Assembly (NCBI GenBank): GCA_018064455.1
Contig: JAGHVH010000003.1
Location: 98,575-162,574, forward strand
Direction of reading: 5' to 3'
Length of the DNA stretch: 64,000 nucleotides
From: Candidatus Limimonas egerieequi
GTDB lineage: Bacteria > Bacillota > Clostridia > Oscillospirales > Acutalibacteraceae
The notes beneath the pieces are model-generated. The model did no database searches. It was not told the DNA's origin and saw only the letters and a list, made by a program, of their open reading frames with translations. Made by a program: the position numbers and the translations under genes. This document shows, one piece after another, positions 27,069-36,004 of this stretch (positions are counted from its first letter, which is position 1; every line of letters starts with the position of its first letter).

Positions 27069-27950
27069 ATGACAGGTTTTATTGTTCTTGATAAGCCGGA
27101 GGATATCACTTCCTTCCTTTGCGTTGCAAAGGTGAGAAGGATAATGGGCGAGCGTAAGGCAGGGCACTGCGGAACGCTTGATCCGATGGCGACGGGCGTG
27201 CTACCTATTATGCTAGGTGGTGCCACCCGATTTTTGGAGTTTCTGCCTGACAGCACCAAGCGCTACACAGCAGTGATGCGCCTTGGCATCAAAACCGATA
27301 CACTCGACATCACTGGACAGGTGCTCGACACCTGTGACGTCGATGTGGGTTTTGATGAGGTTGCTCGTGCGGCAGAAAACTACAAAGGCAATATTATGCA
27401 GGTGCCACCTATGTACTCGGCCCTCAATAAAGATGGCGTGAAGCTCTATAAGCTCGCACGCCAAGGCATTGAGGTCGAGCGCGAAGCACGTCCTGTAACA
27501 ATATTTAGTCTTGAAGTCTCACAGTCTGACAATGAAAACGAATACGTTCTTGATATGGAGTGCTCATCGGGCACATATGTCAGAACACTCATTGATGACA
27601 TTGGAAATGATTTGGGTTGTGGAGCAACCATGGTGGCACTTCGTCGTACTATGGGAGCGGGCTTCCAAATTGAGAAGGCTGTGACACTTGAGGAACTAGA
27701 AAGTGCAGAGGATCCGACACAGTATTTAATCAGTGTCGAAGAGGCTATGAATGCCTATCCTCGGGCATTTGTAAGTGATGGACAAGCCCACCGTTTTATC
27801 AACGGAGGCGGTCTTAATCTTGATAGAATAGGCGATTGTAAAGCGAATGGACTTTACAGAGTCTATTGTGGCGACCAATTTCTTGGAATTGGCCGCGCTG
27901 TTTTGGAGAAAAACACTCTTGAATTTTGCAGAGTTTTCCAAGACAGATAA
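27069..27950 (+). CDS. truB: tRNA pseudouridine-55 synthase
   Basis: 293-residue enzyme making pseudouridine 55 in the T-loop of tRNAs. The catalytic Asp is D38 in CGTLDPMATGVLP. LDMECSSGTYVRTLIDDIG is the other signature, and a C-terminal PUA-like segment is present. It follows nrnA with a one-base gap. Confidence 0.96.
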   Translation: MTGFIVLDKPEDITSFLCVAKVRRIMGERKAGHCGTLDPMATGVLPIMLGGATRFLEFLPDSTKRYTAVMRLGIKTDTLDITGQVLDTCDVDVGFDEVARAAENYKGNIMQVPPMYSALNKDGVKLYKLARQGIEVEREARPVTIFSLEVSQSDNENEYVLDMECSSGTYVRTLIDDIGNDLGCGATMVALRRTMGAGFQIEKAVTLEELESAEDPTQYLISVEEAMNAYPRAFVSDGQAHRFINGGGLNLDRIGDCKANGLYRVYCGDQFLGIGRAVLEKNTLEFCRVFQDR

Positions 27951-27974
27951 TTGATTTTAGAGAGGAGTGATATC

Positions 27975-28871
27975 TTGGCATCAGTCGTAGCACTAGGAAA
28001 TTTCGATGGTCTCCACAAGGGACATATGAGTGTTATCAATGCTGCAATTGATATGGCAAAAGAACTTAAAGCCATTCCATTTGCACTGGTGTTCAAGGAG
28101 CATCCTCTTACTGTTTTAACAGGTGAGACACCTGCTTGTATCTTTAACAAGGATACAAGGGCTGCCGCATTCAAAAAGGCCGGAATAACTCTCTGCCTTT
28201 TGGATTTCAAAGAGCTCTGTGATATGTCTCCTGAGAAATTCTTCAATGAGATTATCATAAAACGCATGGGTGCAGTTGGTGTCTGCTGTGGATTTAACTA
28301 TTCATTCGGCAAGGATGGACGTGGCACACCAGAACTTTTAAAGCGTTTTTGCGAGAGTAATGGAATTGCGTTCTCTATGTCAGAGGAACTCGACTTTGAG
28401 GGAGAGGCAATCTCGTCAAGCCGTATTCGTACATGCATAGAAAATGGTGAGATAGAAAAGGCCAATGCAATGCTTGGTCATCCATACTCTTTTAAACTCC
28501 CAGTTGTGGATGGAGCAAAGCGTGGCCGCCACATTGGCGCTCCAACAATCAACCAAGCACTCGAAGAGGGCTTGATTGTACCAAAGTATGGTGTCTATAT
28601 GTCCAAGACCACTGTTGATAATATGAGTTTCCTCTCGATTACCAACATTGGAATTCGCCCAACAATCCATGATGATAATATCCCATCAATCGAGACTTTC
28701 ATCTTGGACTTTGATGGTGACCTCTATGGCAAATATGTTGAGGTATCCCTGCTTCGCTTTATCAGGCCTGAGAAAAAGTTTGATTCTCTTGTTCAACTTG
28801 AAACTCAGATTAAAACTGATGAGAAAAAGGTGAGGGAACTCGCAGATGCTGCGATAAACAGAAAGAGGTAA
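27975..28871 (+). CDS. ribF: Bifunctional riboflavin kinase / FAD synthetase
   Basis: 298-residue enzyme making FMN and FAD from riboflavin. The N-terminal adenylyltransferase domain has GNFDGLHKGHM (about 7-17) and EAISSSRIR. The C-terminal kinase domain has GAPTINQ and YGVYMSKTTV, and ends with a helix that often has FIRPEKKF. I place the start at TTG 27975, 8-9 bases after GAGGAG. The TTG at 27951 would include the ribosome binding site. It supplies the FAD used by ApbE for Rnf flavinylation. Confidence 0.95.
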   Translation: MASVVALGNFDGLHKGHMSVINAAIDMAKELKAIPFALVFKEHPLTVLTGETPACIFNKDTRAAAFKKAGITLCLLDFKELCDMSPEKFFNEIIIKRMGAVGVCCGFNYSFGKDGRGTPELLKRFCESNGIAFSMSEELDFEGEAISSSRIRTCIENGEIEKANAMLGHPYSFKLPVVDGAKRGRHIGAPTINQALEEGLIVPKYGVYMSKTTVDNMSFLSITNIGIRPTIHDDNIPSIETFILDFDGDLYGKYVEVSLLRFIRPEKKFDSLVQLETQIKTDEKKVRELADAAINRKR

Positions 28872-28899
28872 AATATATATTATTTATAAAGAAAATATC

Positions 28900-28987
28900 T
28901 TTACTTTTTAAAAAAAGTGTGATAATATAAGCAAGCCTTTTTCTTGGAGTACGGCGTATGCAGTATTACTGATCACCGTTACCGTAC
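28900..28987 (+). promoter_or_regulatory. Promoter and structured leader of rpsO (candidate S15 autoregulatory RNA)
   Basis: A TTTACT / GATAATATAA promoter (28900-28930) is followed by a leader. In it GTACGG (28949-28954) pairs with CCGTAC (28982-28987) around a smaller CAGT/ACTG hairpin. S15 represses its own mRNA through structured leaders in several phyla, including Firmicutes. The fold and the binding are inferred. Confidence 0.5.
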
Positions 28988-29028
28988 GCTAGGATTTTGG
29001 ATAAATATTTTTAAATGAGGTGAAAATA

Positions 29029-29292
29029 ATGACACAGGCTGAAAAGCAGGCTATCATGGCCGAGTATGCTACTCACGAAGGTGACACTGGTTCTCCAGAG
29101 GTTCAGATCGCAGTTCTTACAAAGAGAATTAACGACCTTAACGCACATCTTAAGGAGCATCCACATGACTACCACTCAAACAGAGGTCTTCTCAAGATGG
29201 TAGGTCACAGACGTAACCTTCTCGCATACCTTCAGAAGAACGATATTGAGCGTTACCGTTCAATCGTTTCAAGACTTGGTCTTAGAAAGTAA
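29029..29292 (+). CDS. rpsO: 30S ribosomal protein S15
   Basis: 87-residue primary 16S rRNA-binding protein. It contains [33 protein letters not shown] and HRRNLLAYL, the S15 signatures. The start at MTQAEKQ follows GAGGTGA. It precedes pnp, as in most bacteria, with hairpins between the two genes. Confidence 0.98.
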   Translation: MTQAEKQAIMAEYATHEGDTGSPEVQIAVLTKRINDLNAHLKEHPHDYHSNRGLLKMVGHRRNLLAYLQKNDIERYRSIVSRLGLRK

Positions 29293-29300
29293 GACGCTAG

Positions 29301-29341
29301 GGCAGATGACAGCTTTGTCATCTGCCTTAAATTGCTTTTTA
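29301..29341 (+). terminator. Hairpin after rpsO (terminator or processing site)
   Basis: Perfect 11-bp stem GGCAGATGACA/TGTCATCTGCC with a 4-base loop. The U-run is weak (TTAAATTGCTTTTT), so partial readthrough into pnp is likely. Confidence 0.7.
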
Positions 29342-29374
29342 AGGGCAAGAAAACTTTAGTGATTCGTTAAAAAT

Positions 29375-29461
29375 GGGAGGGTACCCAAAAGGGCTTTAGC
29401 GGTAAATTAAGGACCTGAAAAATCAGATTTTTAATTTATTGCTGAAACCTTGGTACCTCCC
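29375..29461 (+). promoter_or_regulatory. Long imperfect hairpin in the pnp leader
   Basis: GGGAGGGTACC (29375-29385) pairs with GGTACCTCCC (29452-29461). Inside it, 29395-29410 pairs with 29431-29447 over about 16 bp with two G-U pairs and one bulge. A small CTGA/TCAG loop lies at the tip. The stem ends 26 bases before the pnp start. It resembles in layout the leader stem through which E. coli PNPase, with RNase III, controls its own mRNA; a shared mechanism is inference. Confidence 0.6.
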
Positions 29462-29487
29462 AAATAAATATTAGTGAGGTAAAATCA

Positions 29488-31674
29488 ATGTTTGAAAACT
29501 ACAAGGTTTATGAAACAACACTTGCAGGCCGTCCACTTCGCCTTGAGACAGGTAAGATGGCTGGTCTTGCTAACGCCGCTGTATTTGCAAACTATGGTGA
29601 GACATCAGTACTTTGCACAGTTACAGCTTCAGCAAAGCCAAGAGAGGGCGTAGATTTCTTCCCTCTTTCAGTTGACTACGAAGAGAAGATGTATTCAGTA
29701 GGTCGTTTCCCTGGTTCATTCCAGAGACGTGAAGGTAAGGCTGCTGATAAAGCAATCCTTGCTTCTCGTTGCATCGACCGTCCAATCCGTCCTCTTTTCC
29801 CAAAGGACATGAGAAACGACTGTTCAGTAGTTGCAACAGTTATGTCTGTTGACCCTGACTGCTCACCAGAAATCACTGCTGCAATCGGTGTTTCTTGTGC
29901 AATCGCTATCTCTGACATCCCATGGGATGGTCCTATCTCATCTGTTGATGTTGGTCTTGTTGATGGTGAAATCGTTATCAACCCAACACTTGAGCAGAGA
30001 GCAAAGACAGACCTTAAACTTACAGTATCTTCAACTGCTGACCTCGTTGCTATGATTGAGGCAGGCGGTAATGAAATTCCTGAGGACCAGATGTTTGATT
30101 GCATCATGGCTGGTCACGAGGTAAACAAGGAAGTTGTTAAGTTCATCAACGGTATCGTTGCTGAAATTGGCAAGCCAAAGTTTGAATTTGAATCAAATGA
30201 TCCAGATCCAGAAATTCTTGCTCAGATTGAAGAATTCTGCGTTAAAGATGTTGAAGCAGCACTCGACACAGATGACAAGAACGTACGTGACGAGAGACTC
30301 CTTCCAATCTATGATGCAGTTCATGAAAAGTATGACGAACTCTTCCCAGAAGAGGAGACAAAGATTGACGAGATTATGTATCTCATCCAGAAGCATGTTG
30401 TAAGACGTTGGCTCAAGGAAGAGAAGAAGCGTGTTGATGGTCGTGGTATTGACGAGATTCGACCACTTAATGCTCAGGTTGACCTCCTTCCACGTGTACA
30501 TGGTTCAGGTATGTTCACTCGTGGTCAGACACAGGTTCTCTCAATTGCAACTCTCGCTCCAATGTCAGATGCTCAGAAGCTTGACGGTCTTGATGAGGAG
30601 ACAGAGAAGAGATACATCCACCACTACAACTTCCCATCATACTCAGTTGGTGAGACAAAGCCATCACGTGGCCCAGGCCGTCGTGAAATCGGTCACGGTG
30701 CTCTCGCTGAGCGTGCATTGGTTCCAGTAATTCCTTCAGTTGAGGAATTCCCATATGCTATCCGTGTAGTATCAGAAGTACTTTCATCAAACGGTTCAAC
30801 TTCACAGGGCTCTATCTGTGGTTCAACACTTGCACTTATGGCTGCTGGTGTTCCAATTAAGGCTCCTGTTGCTGGTATTTCTTGTGGTCTTATCACAGGT
30901 GATGAGGGCGTTTATGGTGACTTCATGACAATGGTTGATATCCAGGGTCTTGAGGACTTCTATGGTGATATGGACTTTAAGGTAGCTGGTACTCACAAGG
31001 GTATCACAGCTATCCAGATGGACCTCAAGGTTCATGGTCTTACACCAGAAATCATCAAGGAAGCATTTGAAAAGACACGCAAGGCTCGTCTTTACATCCT
31101 TGACGAAATTATGCTCAAGTGTATCCCAGAGGTACGCCCACAGCTTTCTAAGTATGCTCCAAAGATGCTCACAACAACAATCAACCCAGAGAAGATTGGT
31201 GACGTTATTGGTAAGCAGGGTAAGGTTATCCAGAAGATCTGCGCTGAGTGCAACTGTAAGGTTGACGTTAATGATGAAGGTCAGGTATTCGTATCTGCTC
31301 TTGATTATGACGATGCACAGCGTGCAATCTTTATGGTAGAGACAATTGCAAACGACCCAGAGGTTGGTGCAATTTATAAGGGCGTTGTAACAAGACTTAT
31401 GAACTTTGGCGCATTTGTTGAAATTGCTCCTGGTAAGGAAGGTCTTGTACACATTAGCCGTCTCGATGTTAAGCGCACAGAAAAGGTTGAGGACGTTGTA
31501 ACTGTTGGCGATGAAATCATCGTTAAGGTTCTTGAAATTGATGATCAGGGCAGAATTAACCTCTCACGCCGTGACGCATTAATCGAGGTAGAGGGTGCAG
31601 TTCCAGAGAATGACATCTCTGATGAGGCACCAGCAAAGAAGAACAACAATTTCCGTCGTGGAAACAGAAGATAA
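29488..31674 (+). CDS. pnp: Polyribonucleotide nucleotidyltransferase (PNPase)
   Basis: 728-residue phosphorolytic 3'-5' exoribonuclease. Two RNase PH domains flank an all-helical domain, followed by a KH domain (TTTINPEKIGDVIGKQGK, about 565-585) and an S1 domain (GVVTRLMNFGAFVEI, about 635-650). FFPLSVDYEEKMYSVGRFPG and PSRGPGRREIGHG are active-site motifs. GAGGT precedes the ATG. Full family length. Confidence 0.98.
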   Translation: MFENYKVYETTLAGRPLRLETGKMAGLANAAVFANYGETSVLCTVTASAKPREGVDFFPLSVDYEEKMYSVGRFPGSFQRREGKAADKAILASRCIDRPIRPLFPKDMRNDCSVVATVMSVDPDCSPEITAAIGVSCAIAISDIPWDGPISSVDVGLVDGEIVINPTLEQRAKTDLKLTVSSTADLVAMIEAGGNEIPEDQMFDCIMAGHEVNKEVVKFINGIVAEIGKPKFEFESNDPDPEILAQIEEFCVKDVEAALDTDDKNVRDERLLPIYDAVHEKYDELFPEEETKIDEIMYLIQKHVVRRWLKEEKKRVDGRGIDEIRPLNAQVDLLPRVHGSGMFTRGQTQVLSIATLAPMSDAQKLDGLDEETEKRYIHHYNFPSYSVGETKPSRGPGRREIGHGALAERALVPVIPSVEEFPYAIRVVSEVLSSNGSTSQGSICGSTLALMAAGVPIKAPVAGISCGLITGDEGVYGDFMTMVDIQGLEDFYGDMDFKVAGTHKGITAIQMDLKVHGLTPEIIKEAFEKTRKARLYILDEIMLKCIPEVRPQLSKYAPKMLTTTINPEKIGDVIGKQGKVIQKICAECNCKVDVNDEGQVFVSALDYDDAQRAIFMVETIANDPEVGAIYKGVVTRLMNFGAFVEIAPGKEGLVHISRLDVKRTEKVEDVVTVGDEIIVKVLEIDDQGRINLSRRDALIEVEGAVPENDISDEAPAKKNNNFRRGNRR

Positions 31675-31699
31675 GTAAACTTCTCTAGGAGGTCATTTT

Positions 31700-32380
31700 A
31701 TGAGTACTCCAAAACAAAATAAAAAATGGGCAAAGCCACTTGGCTTCCTTGTTATACTTCTTGCTATCGTAGGTATCGTGTTTATCATCCTTACCATCGT
31801 TCATAGCGTTACAGACAAGGCTCATGACAAGAAGGATAAAGAGATGCTCAAGTATCAGACAATGCTTGCTCCTGTTGTAATGAACGACATCGATGATTTC
31901 GATGACATTACAAAGGCAAACATGTCTCAACTCATTGAAGCCTCCGTATGGAGTATCATCAAAAACGATGTTGCAACTGATGAGTATCAGACAGAGGATG
32001 GTATGATTCTCTTCCCAGTTGATAAGATTGAGGCAGAGTATACAAGACTCTTTGGCTCAGAGCGTGCTATTGAGCACCAGACAGTTGCATCAATCGGTTT
32101 TGAGTTCCAATATGATGGTGAACGTGGGGTTTACAAAGCACCTATCACAGGTGTTGACCCAACATATACACCAAAGGTGCTCGATATGTCAGAGAAGAGC
32201 AATACAATTATCTTAACTGTTGCATATCTTTCTGGTACTGGCTGGACACAGGCAGACAATGGCGACATGGTTGCCCCTACTCCAAGCAAGTATGTAAGAG
32301 TTACTCTCCGTCAAAAGGATAAGGCTTATTACATCAGTGCTATACAGCCAACTAGTGCCCCAGAAACAATGAGTAAATAA
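31700..32380 (+). CDS. Membrane-anchored protein of unknown function
   Basis: 226-residue protein I do not recognise. A basic N-terminus leads into one membrane helix (about 13-36) and a short charged stretch. A soluble, presumably extracytoplasmic domain (about 60-220) follows, rich in beta-strand patterns such as NTIILTVAYLSGTGW and KYVRVTLRQKDKAYYIS. No Cys residues and no catalytic motif are visible. It starts 25 bases after pnp with AGGAGG, so it probably shares the pnp transcript and ends at a strong terminator. Confidence 0.75.
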   Translation: MSTPKQNKKWAKPLGFLVILLAIVGIVFIILTIVHSVTDKAHDKKDKEMLKYQTMLAPVVMNDIDDFDDITKANMSQLIEASVWSIIKNDVATDEYQTEDGMILFPVDKIEAEYTRLFGSERAIEHQTVASIGFEFQYDGERGVYKAPITGVDPTYTPKVLDMSEKSNTIILTVAYLSGTGWTQADNGDMVAPTPSKYVRVTLRQKDKAYYISAIQPTSAPETMSK

Positions 32381-32383
32381 AAA

Positions 32384-32420
32384 ACGAGGCATCTTGAATA
32401 TCCTTCAAGATGCCGTTTTA
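32384..32420 (+). terminator. Terminator after the pnp unit
   Basis: Perfect 10-bp stem GGCATCTTGA/TCAAGATGCC, 7-base loop, then GTTTTATTAT. Confidence 0.82.
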
Positions 32421-32435
32421 TTATAGGTGTAAATT

Positions 32436-34283
32436 ATGGACGCAAAGCTTGAAAAAATCCTGACGCTTGTGCAAAAGCCAGGACGCTACACAGGCGGTGA
32501 ACTAAATAGTGTTGTCAAGGCTGTGGAGGATGTTGATATTCGCTTCGCATTCTGCTTCCCTGACACATATGAGATAGGTATGTCACACCTTGGACTCAAG
32601 ATTCTCTATTCGCTTATCAACGATAGAGATGACTCTTGGTGTGAGCGCTTCTTTGCGCCTGATAGTGATATGGAGGAGCAGTTAAAGCTCAACAATATTC
32701 CACTATTTTCAATAGAGTCAAAGACACCACTTTATGACTTTGACGTTATTGGTTTTACACTTCAGTATGAACTTTCATTTTCTACAATACTGAATATGCT
32801 TGACCTTGGTGGCGTGCCAGTACTAGCAAAGGACAGGCACGACCTTAAGAACCTCGTCATCGCAGGTGGCCCTTGTGCATCAAATGCTGAGCCGCTTTGC
32901 GACTTTATTGACGTTTTCCAGCTTGGCGACGGCGAAGAACTCATGAATGAGTTCCTCAGCCTCTATCACGACGCCAAGGAAAAGGGTATGAGCAAAGCGG
33001 ACTTTCTCAAAGAGGCATCCCACATAGATGGCATCTATGTGCCAAGCCTCTATGATGTAACATACAAAGAGGACGGCACAATAAAGGCCGTTACTCCAAA
33101 GGATGGCGCACCAGCAGTCATTCACAAGCGTGTTGTGAAGGACTTGGACGCTGCGCCATTCCCAGATAAATTCATTGTGCCGTTCATTGAAATTGTGCAC
33201 GACAGGGTTAGTGCAGAAATCTTTAGAGGATGCATCCGTGGATGCCGTTTCTGCCAGGCCGGATTTATCTATCGACCAATCAGAGAAAAATCAGCTTACA
33301 CAATTAATGAGCAAGCTAAAGGTTTAATTAAGAATACTGGGTATGATGAAATTAGTTTGGTTTCATTATCAACCAGTGATTATACAGAAATCCAACCACT
33401 CCTCAACGAGATGATTGACTGGACAAGGGAGAGAAATGTCAACATCAGTCTCCCAAGCCTCAGAGTCGATAACTTCTCAGATGAACTTGTTGAGAAGATG
33501 AAACTCATTAGAAAGAGTGGTCTCACATTTGCTCCTGAGGCTGGTTCACAGCGCCTTCGTGATGCAATCAACAAGAACATCACAGAAGAGGAAATAATGA
33601 ATACAGTTCGCCTTGCATTCCAAGGCGGTTGGACAACAGTTAAACTCTACTTTATGCTTGGTCTTCCAACCGAGACAATGGAGGATGTTGAGGAGATTAT
33701 CAATCTCTCACGTCGCATTGTAACAGAGTACTATCACACTGAGGACAGACCTCGTGGCAAGGCCCTTAGTATCAATATCAGTGCTTCTTCTTTTGTTCCA
33801 AAGCCTCACACACCTTTCCAGTGGGAGCCACAGGATACAAGGGAAGAACTCACGAAGAAGCGTGACTATCTCTATGATGAGACACGTGTTCCAAAGTCAC
33901 ACATCCATCTCTCTGCTCACAAGATAAACACTATTTTCCTTGAAGCAGTGTTTGCAAGAGGAGACAGACGCCTTGGCGCTGTTCTCTATGAGGCATGGAA
34001 GAACGGTTGTAACTTGGACTCATGGGATGAGCACTTCAAGTTTGATACTTGGATGAAAGCATTTGAAACTTGCGGTATTGACCCCGAGTGGTACGCAAAC
34101 CGTAAGCGTGAATATGATGAGATTTTGCCTTGGGATCACCTTGACTATGGTATTACCAAGGAGTTCCTCATCAGAGAGAATGAAAAGTCTAAAAACAGCG
34201 AGACAACGTCTCACTGTAGGATACAGTGCGCAGCTTGTGGCGCATCAGCCTTAAATGGAGGTGAGTGCGGTGCAAAGTGCTAG
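32436..34283 (+). CDS. B12-binding-domain radical SAM protein, TIGR03960 family
   Basis: 615-residue Fe-S enzyme. The N-terminal region resembles a cobalamin-binding fold (ADR...CFPDTYEIGMSHLGLKIL). The radical SAM Cys triad is CIRGCRFC (about 266-273), followed by SLSTSDY and EAGSQRLRD. The last 25 residues hold five Cys (CRIQCAACG...CGAKC), perhaps a second metal site. The family is nearly always next to, or fused with, the DUF2344 protein that follows here with a 14-base overlap. The reaction is not established; RNA or ribosome modification is a reasonable guess. Confidence 0.9.
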   Translation: MDAKLEKILTLVQKPGRYTGGELNSVVKAVEDVDIRFAFCFPDTYEIGMSHLGLKILYSLINDRDDSWCERFFAPDSDMEEQLKLNNIPLFSIESKTPLYDFDVIGFTLQYELSFSTILNMLDLGGVPVLAKDRHDLKNLVIAGGPCASNAEPLCDFIDVFQLGDGEELMNEFLSLYHDAKEKGMSKADFLKEASHIDGIYVPSLYDVTYKEDGTIKAVTPKDGAPAVIHKRVVKDLDAAPFPDKFIVPFIEIVHDRVSAEIFRGCIRGCRFCQAGFIYRPIREKSAYTINEQAKGLIKNTGYDEISLVSLSTSDYTEIQPLLNEMIDWTRERNVNISLPSLRVDNFSDELVEKMKLIRKSGLTFAPEAGSQRLRDAINKNITEEEIMNTVRLAFQGGWTTVKLYFMLGLPTETMEDVEEIINLSRRIVTEYYHTEDRPRGKALSINISASSFVPKPHTPFQWEPQDTREELTKKRDYLYDETRVPKSHIHLSAHKINTIFLEAVFARGDRRLGAVLYEAWKNGCNLDSWDEHFKFDTWMKAFETCGIDPEWYANRKREYDEILPWDHLDYGITKEFLIRENEKSKNSETTSHCRIQCAACGASALNGGECGAKC

Positions 34284-34947
34284 AATATTCTTTGAAAAAA
34301 GTGGAGATGCAAAGTTCATCTCTCACCTCGATTTGATGCGATGCTTTTCGCGCGCACTAATCCGTGCTGATATACCTCTTTGGTATACAGAGGGATTTAA
34401 TCCAAGACCATATATGAATTTTGCTATGCCACTTTCTCTTGGCATGGAGGGTCTTGCTGAAATTTTGGATATTAGAGTAAACGATGACAACCTCAAACTT
34501 TCTGATATCAAAGATAGGCTTTCAAAGACAATGCCACCAGACATCAAAATAATTGATGTTAAGGCACCAATCAAGAAGGCTCAGCTTGTGGCATTCTCAA
34601 GATACAAAATTGAGATTTGTCAGGACAAAGTACCTAGTGATAAGCTTTGTGAGCTTATCAAGACTACTTTGGATGACGAAAATCTTACGATTTCTAAGGT
34701 TGGAAAGCAGGGAAAACGCAAGGTTGTAAAGGAAATTGCCTTGACAGGGCACATAAAAGACGTCAAAATCTGGTCTGACAACGGCGACACAGTGACAGTT
34801 TTGCTCACTCTTCCTTCTAATCCAACATTTGGAATAAACCCGAGTATCCTTATAACTAGGGTGTTTGAGCTTATCGACATAGACCCAATCTATGTCCATA
34901 TCACAAGGAAATACATGCTTGATGAAAATCTTGATAAGTTTGAGTAA
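34270..34947 (+). CDS. DUF2344 / TIGR03936 family radical SAM-linked protein
   Basis: 225-residue partner of the preceding radical SAM enzyme. It opens with ARIFFEKSGDAKFISHLDLMR, the family signature, followed by WYTEGFNPRPYMNFAMPLSLG. I chose GTG at 34270 because GGAGGTGA lies 8 bases upstream. An ATG at 34255 would overlap that site. Its function is unknown; the constant pairing implies a complex with, or substrate delivery to, the radical SAM protein. Confidence 0.88.
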   Translation: MQSARIFFEKSGDAKFISHLDLMRCFSRALIRADIPLWYTEGFNPRPYMNFAMPLSLGMEGLAEILDIRVNDDNLKLSDIKDRLSKTMPPDIKIIDVKAPIKKAQLVAFSRYKIEICQDKVPSDKLCELIKTTLDDENLTISKVGKQGKRKVVKEIALTGHIKDVKIWSDNGDTVTVLLTLPSNPTFGINPSILITRVFELIDIDPIYVHITRKYMLDENLDKFE

Positions 34948-34993
34948 TTAAATTATAATCATTTAGTATATTAATTTAGTTGGTGAAGTAATT

Positions 34994-36004
34994 ATGTCAA
35001 AGAAAAAGGATAAGTACACTCCTGATGTATTAGCAGTCGGCGTTGTAGCACTCGCCGGTAGCGCTGTTTTTCAGAGAGTTTTACTCCAACCAAAAACTGA
35101 AATAGAGATAACTGACAGTGTCAAAATTCCTGTAATGGGTCTTTTGCCATTCTCACAGCAGTATATGGCAAACATTGCAAAGGTAGCCCTCAATGATGTG
35201 CTTCCAGTGACAATGAATGTTGCTGTTAACACTCTTGAGAAACTTCGCGTACGTGAAGTATTTAAAAAGGGTGTGCTTTGGTTTGTCTATGACTTTATGG
35301 GCAAGTATTCATTCAATACAGTTGTCTCAACAGTCTTAAGACGCTTTAACATAGTTGATAGGGAAAAGTACAAGGATGTACTTCGTGAACTCATTCAAAA
35401 GATAATTACTGAAAAGACAGATCGTGATGCTCTTATCAAGACTGCAACAAGCGAAATCGTTCGCATTATGCGCCTTGTAACAGAGGGCACGATTGCATCT
35501 ATGATTTTTAACGACCGCTTTGCAGATGCTGCATCAAATACTGTTGCGGCAGCAATTGACAGATTCCTTGATAACGAAGCTGCTGGTCGCCTTACCGATT
35601 ACCTTCTTAAGTTTATCGGTCAACTTGAGGATATTACTTTACCAAACCTTATGAACAATGTTTTTGGCATTGGCAGAACTGAGCTTTCAAACTTAATTGA
35701 TAGAGCATATGATGCAGTTTTAGGTGAGCGTACAATCAATATGGTACGCGATATGCATGCGGGTGACATCGCATATGACCTCATCACAGGTATCAACTAT
35801 GATGAAGTCTACAAATATATGACAGGTTCAATGACCAATGACCTTTTGAGACTCAACGTCTCTGGTGCTATGACAGCAATGAGCTTCTATGCTGGTGCCA
35901 AGAGAATGGCCAAAAAGCACTATGAGAAAAAGGATAAGAGAGACGCATTTAAGAAAAAGGTTCAGAAAAAACGTAAGAAGACAGCAGAGGAAACAGCAGA
36001 ATGA
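34994..36004 (+). CDS. Hypothetical protein, largely helical
   Basis: 336-residue protein I do not recognise. A short hydrophobic stretch (about 12-28) suggests membrane association, and another lies near VNVAVNTLEK. The rest is predicted helical, with repeated NDRFAD/AIDRFLDNEAAGRL-like segments that hint at a DUF445-like or apolipoprotein-like helical bundle. The last 35 residues are strongly basic (KKDKRDAFKKKVQKKRKK). It overlaps trmB by ATGA, so the two are translationally coupled. Confidence 0.7.
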   Translation: MSKKKDKYTPDVLAVGVVALAGSAVFQRVLLQPKTEIEITDSVKIPVMGLLPFSQQYMANIAKVALNDVLPVTMNVAVNTLEKLRVREVFKKGVLWFVYDFMGKYSFNTVVSTVLRRFNIVDREKYKDVLRELIQKIITEKTDRDALIKTATSEIVRIMRLVTEGTIASMIFNDRFADAASNTVAAAIDRFLDNEAAGRLTDYLLKFIGQLEDITLPNLMNNVFGIGRTELSNLIDRAYDAVLGERTINMVRDMHAGDIAYDLITGINYDEVYKYMTGSMTNDLLRLNVSGAMTAMSFYAGAKRMAKKHYEKKDKRDAFKKKVQKKRKKTAEETAE

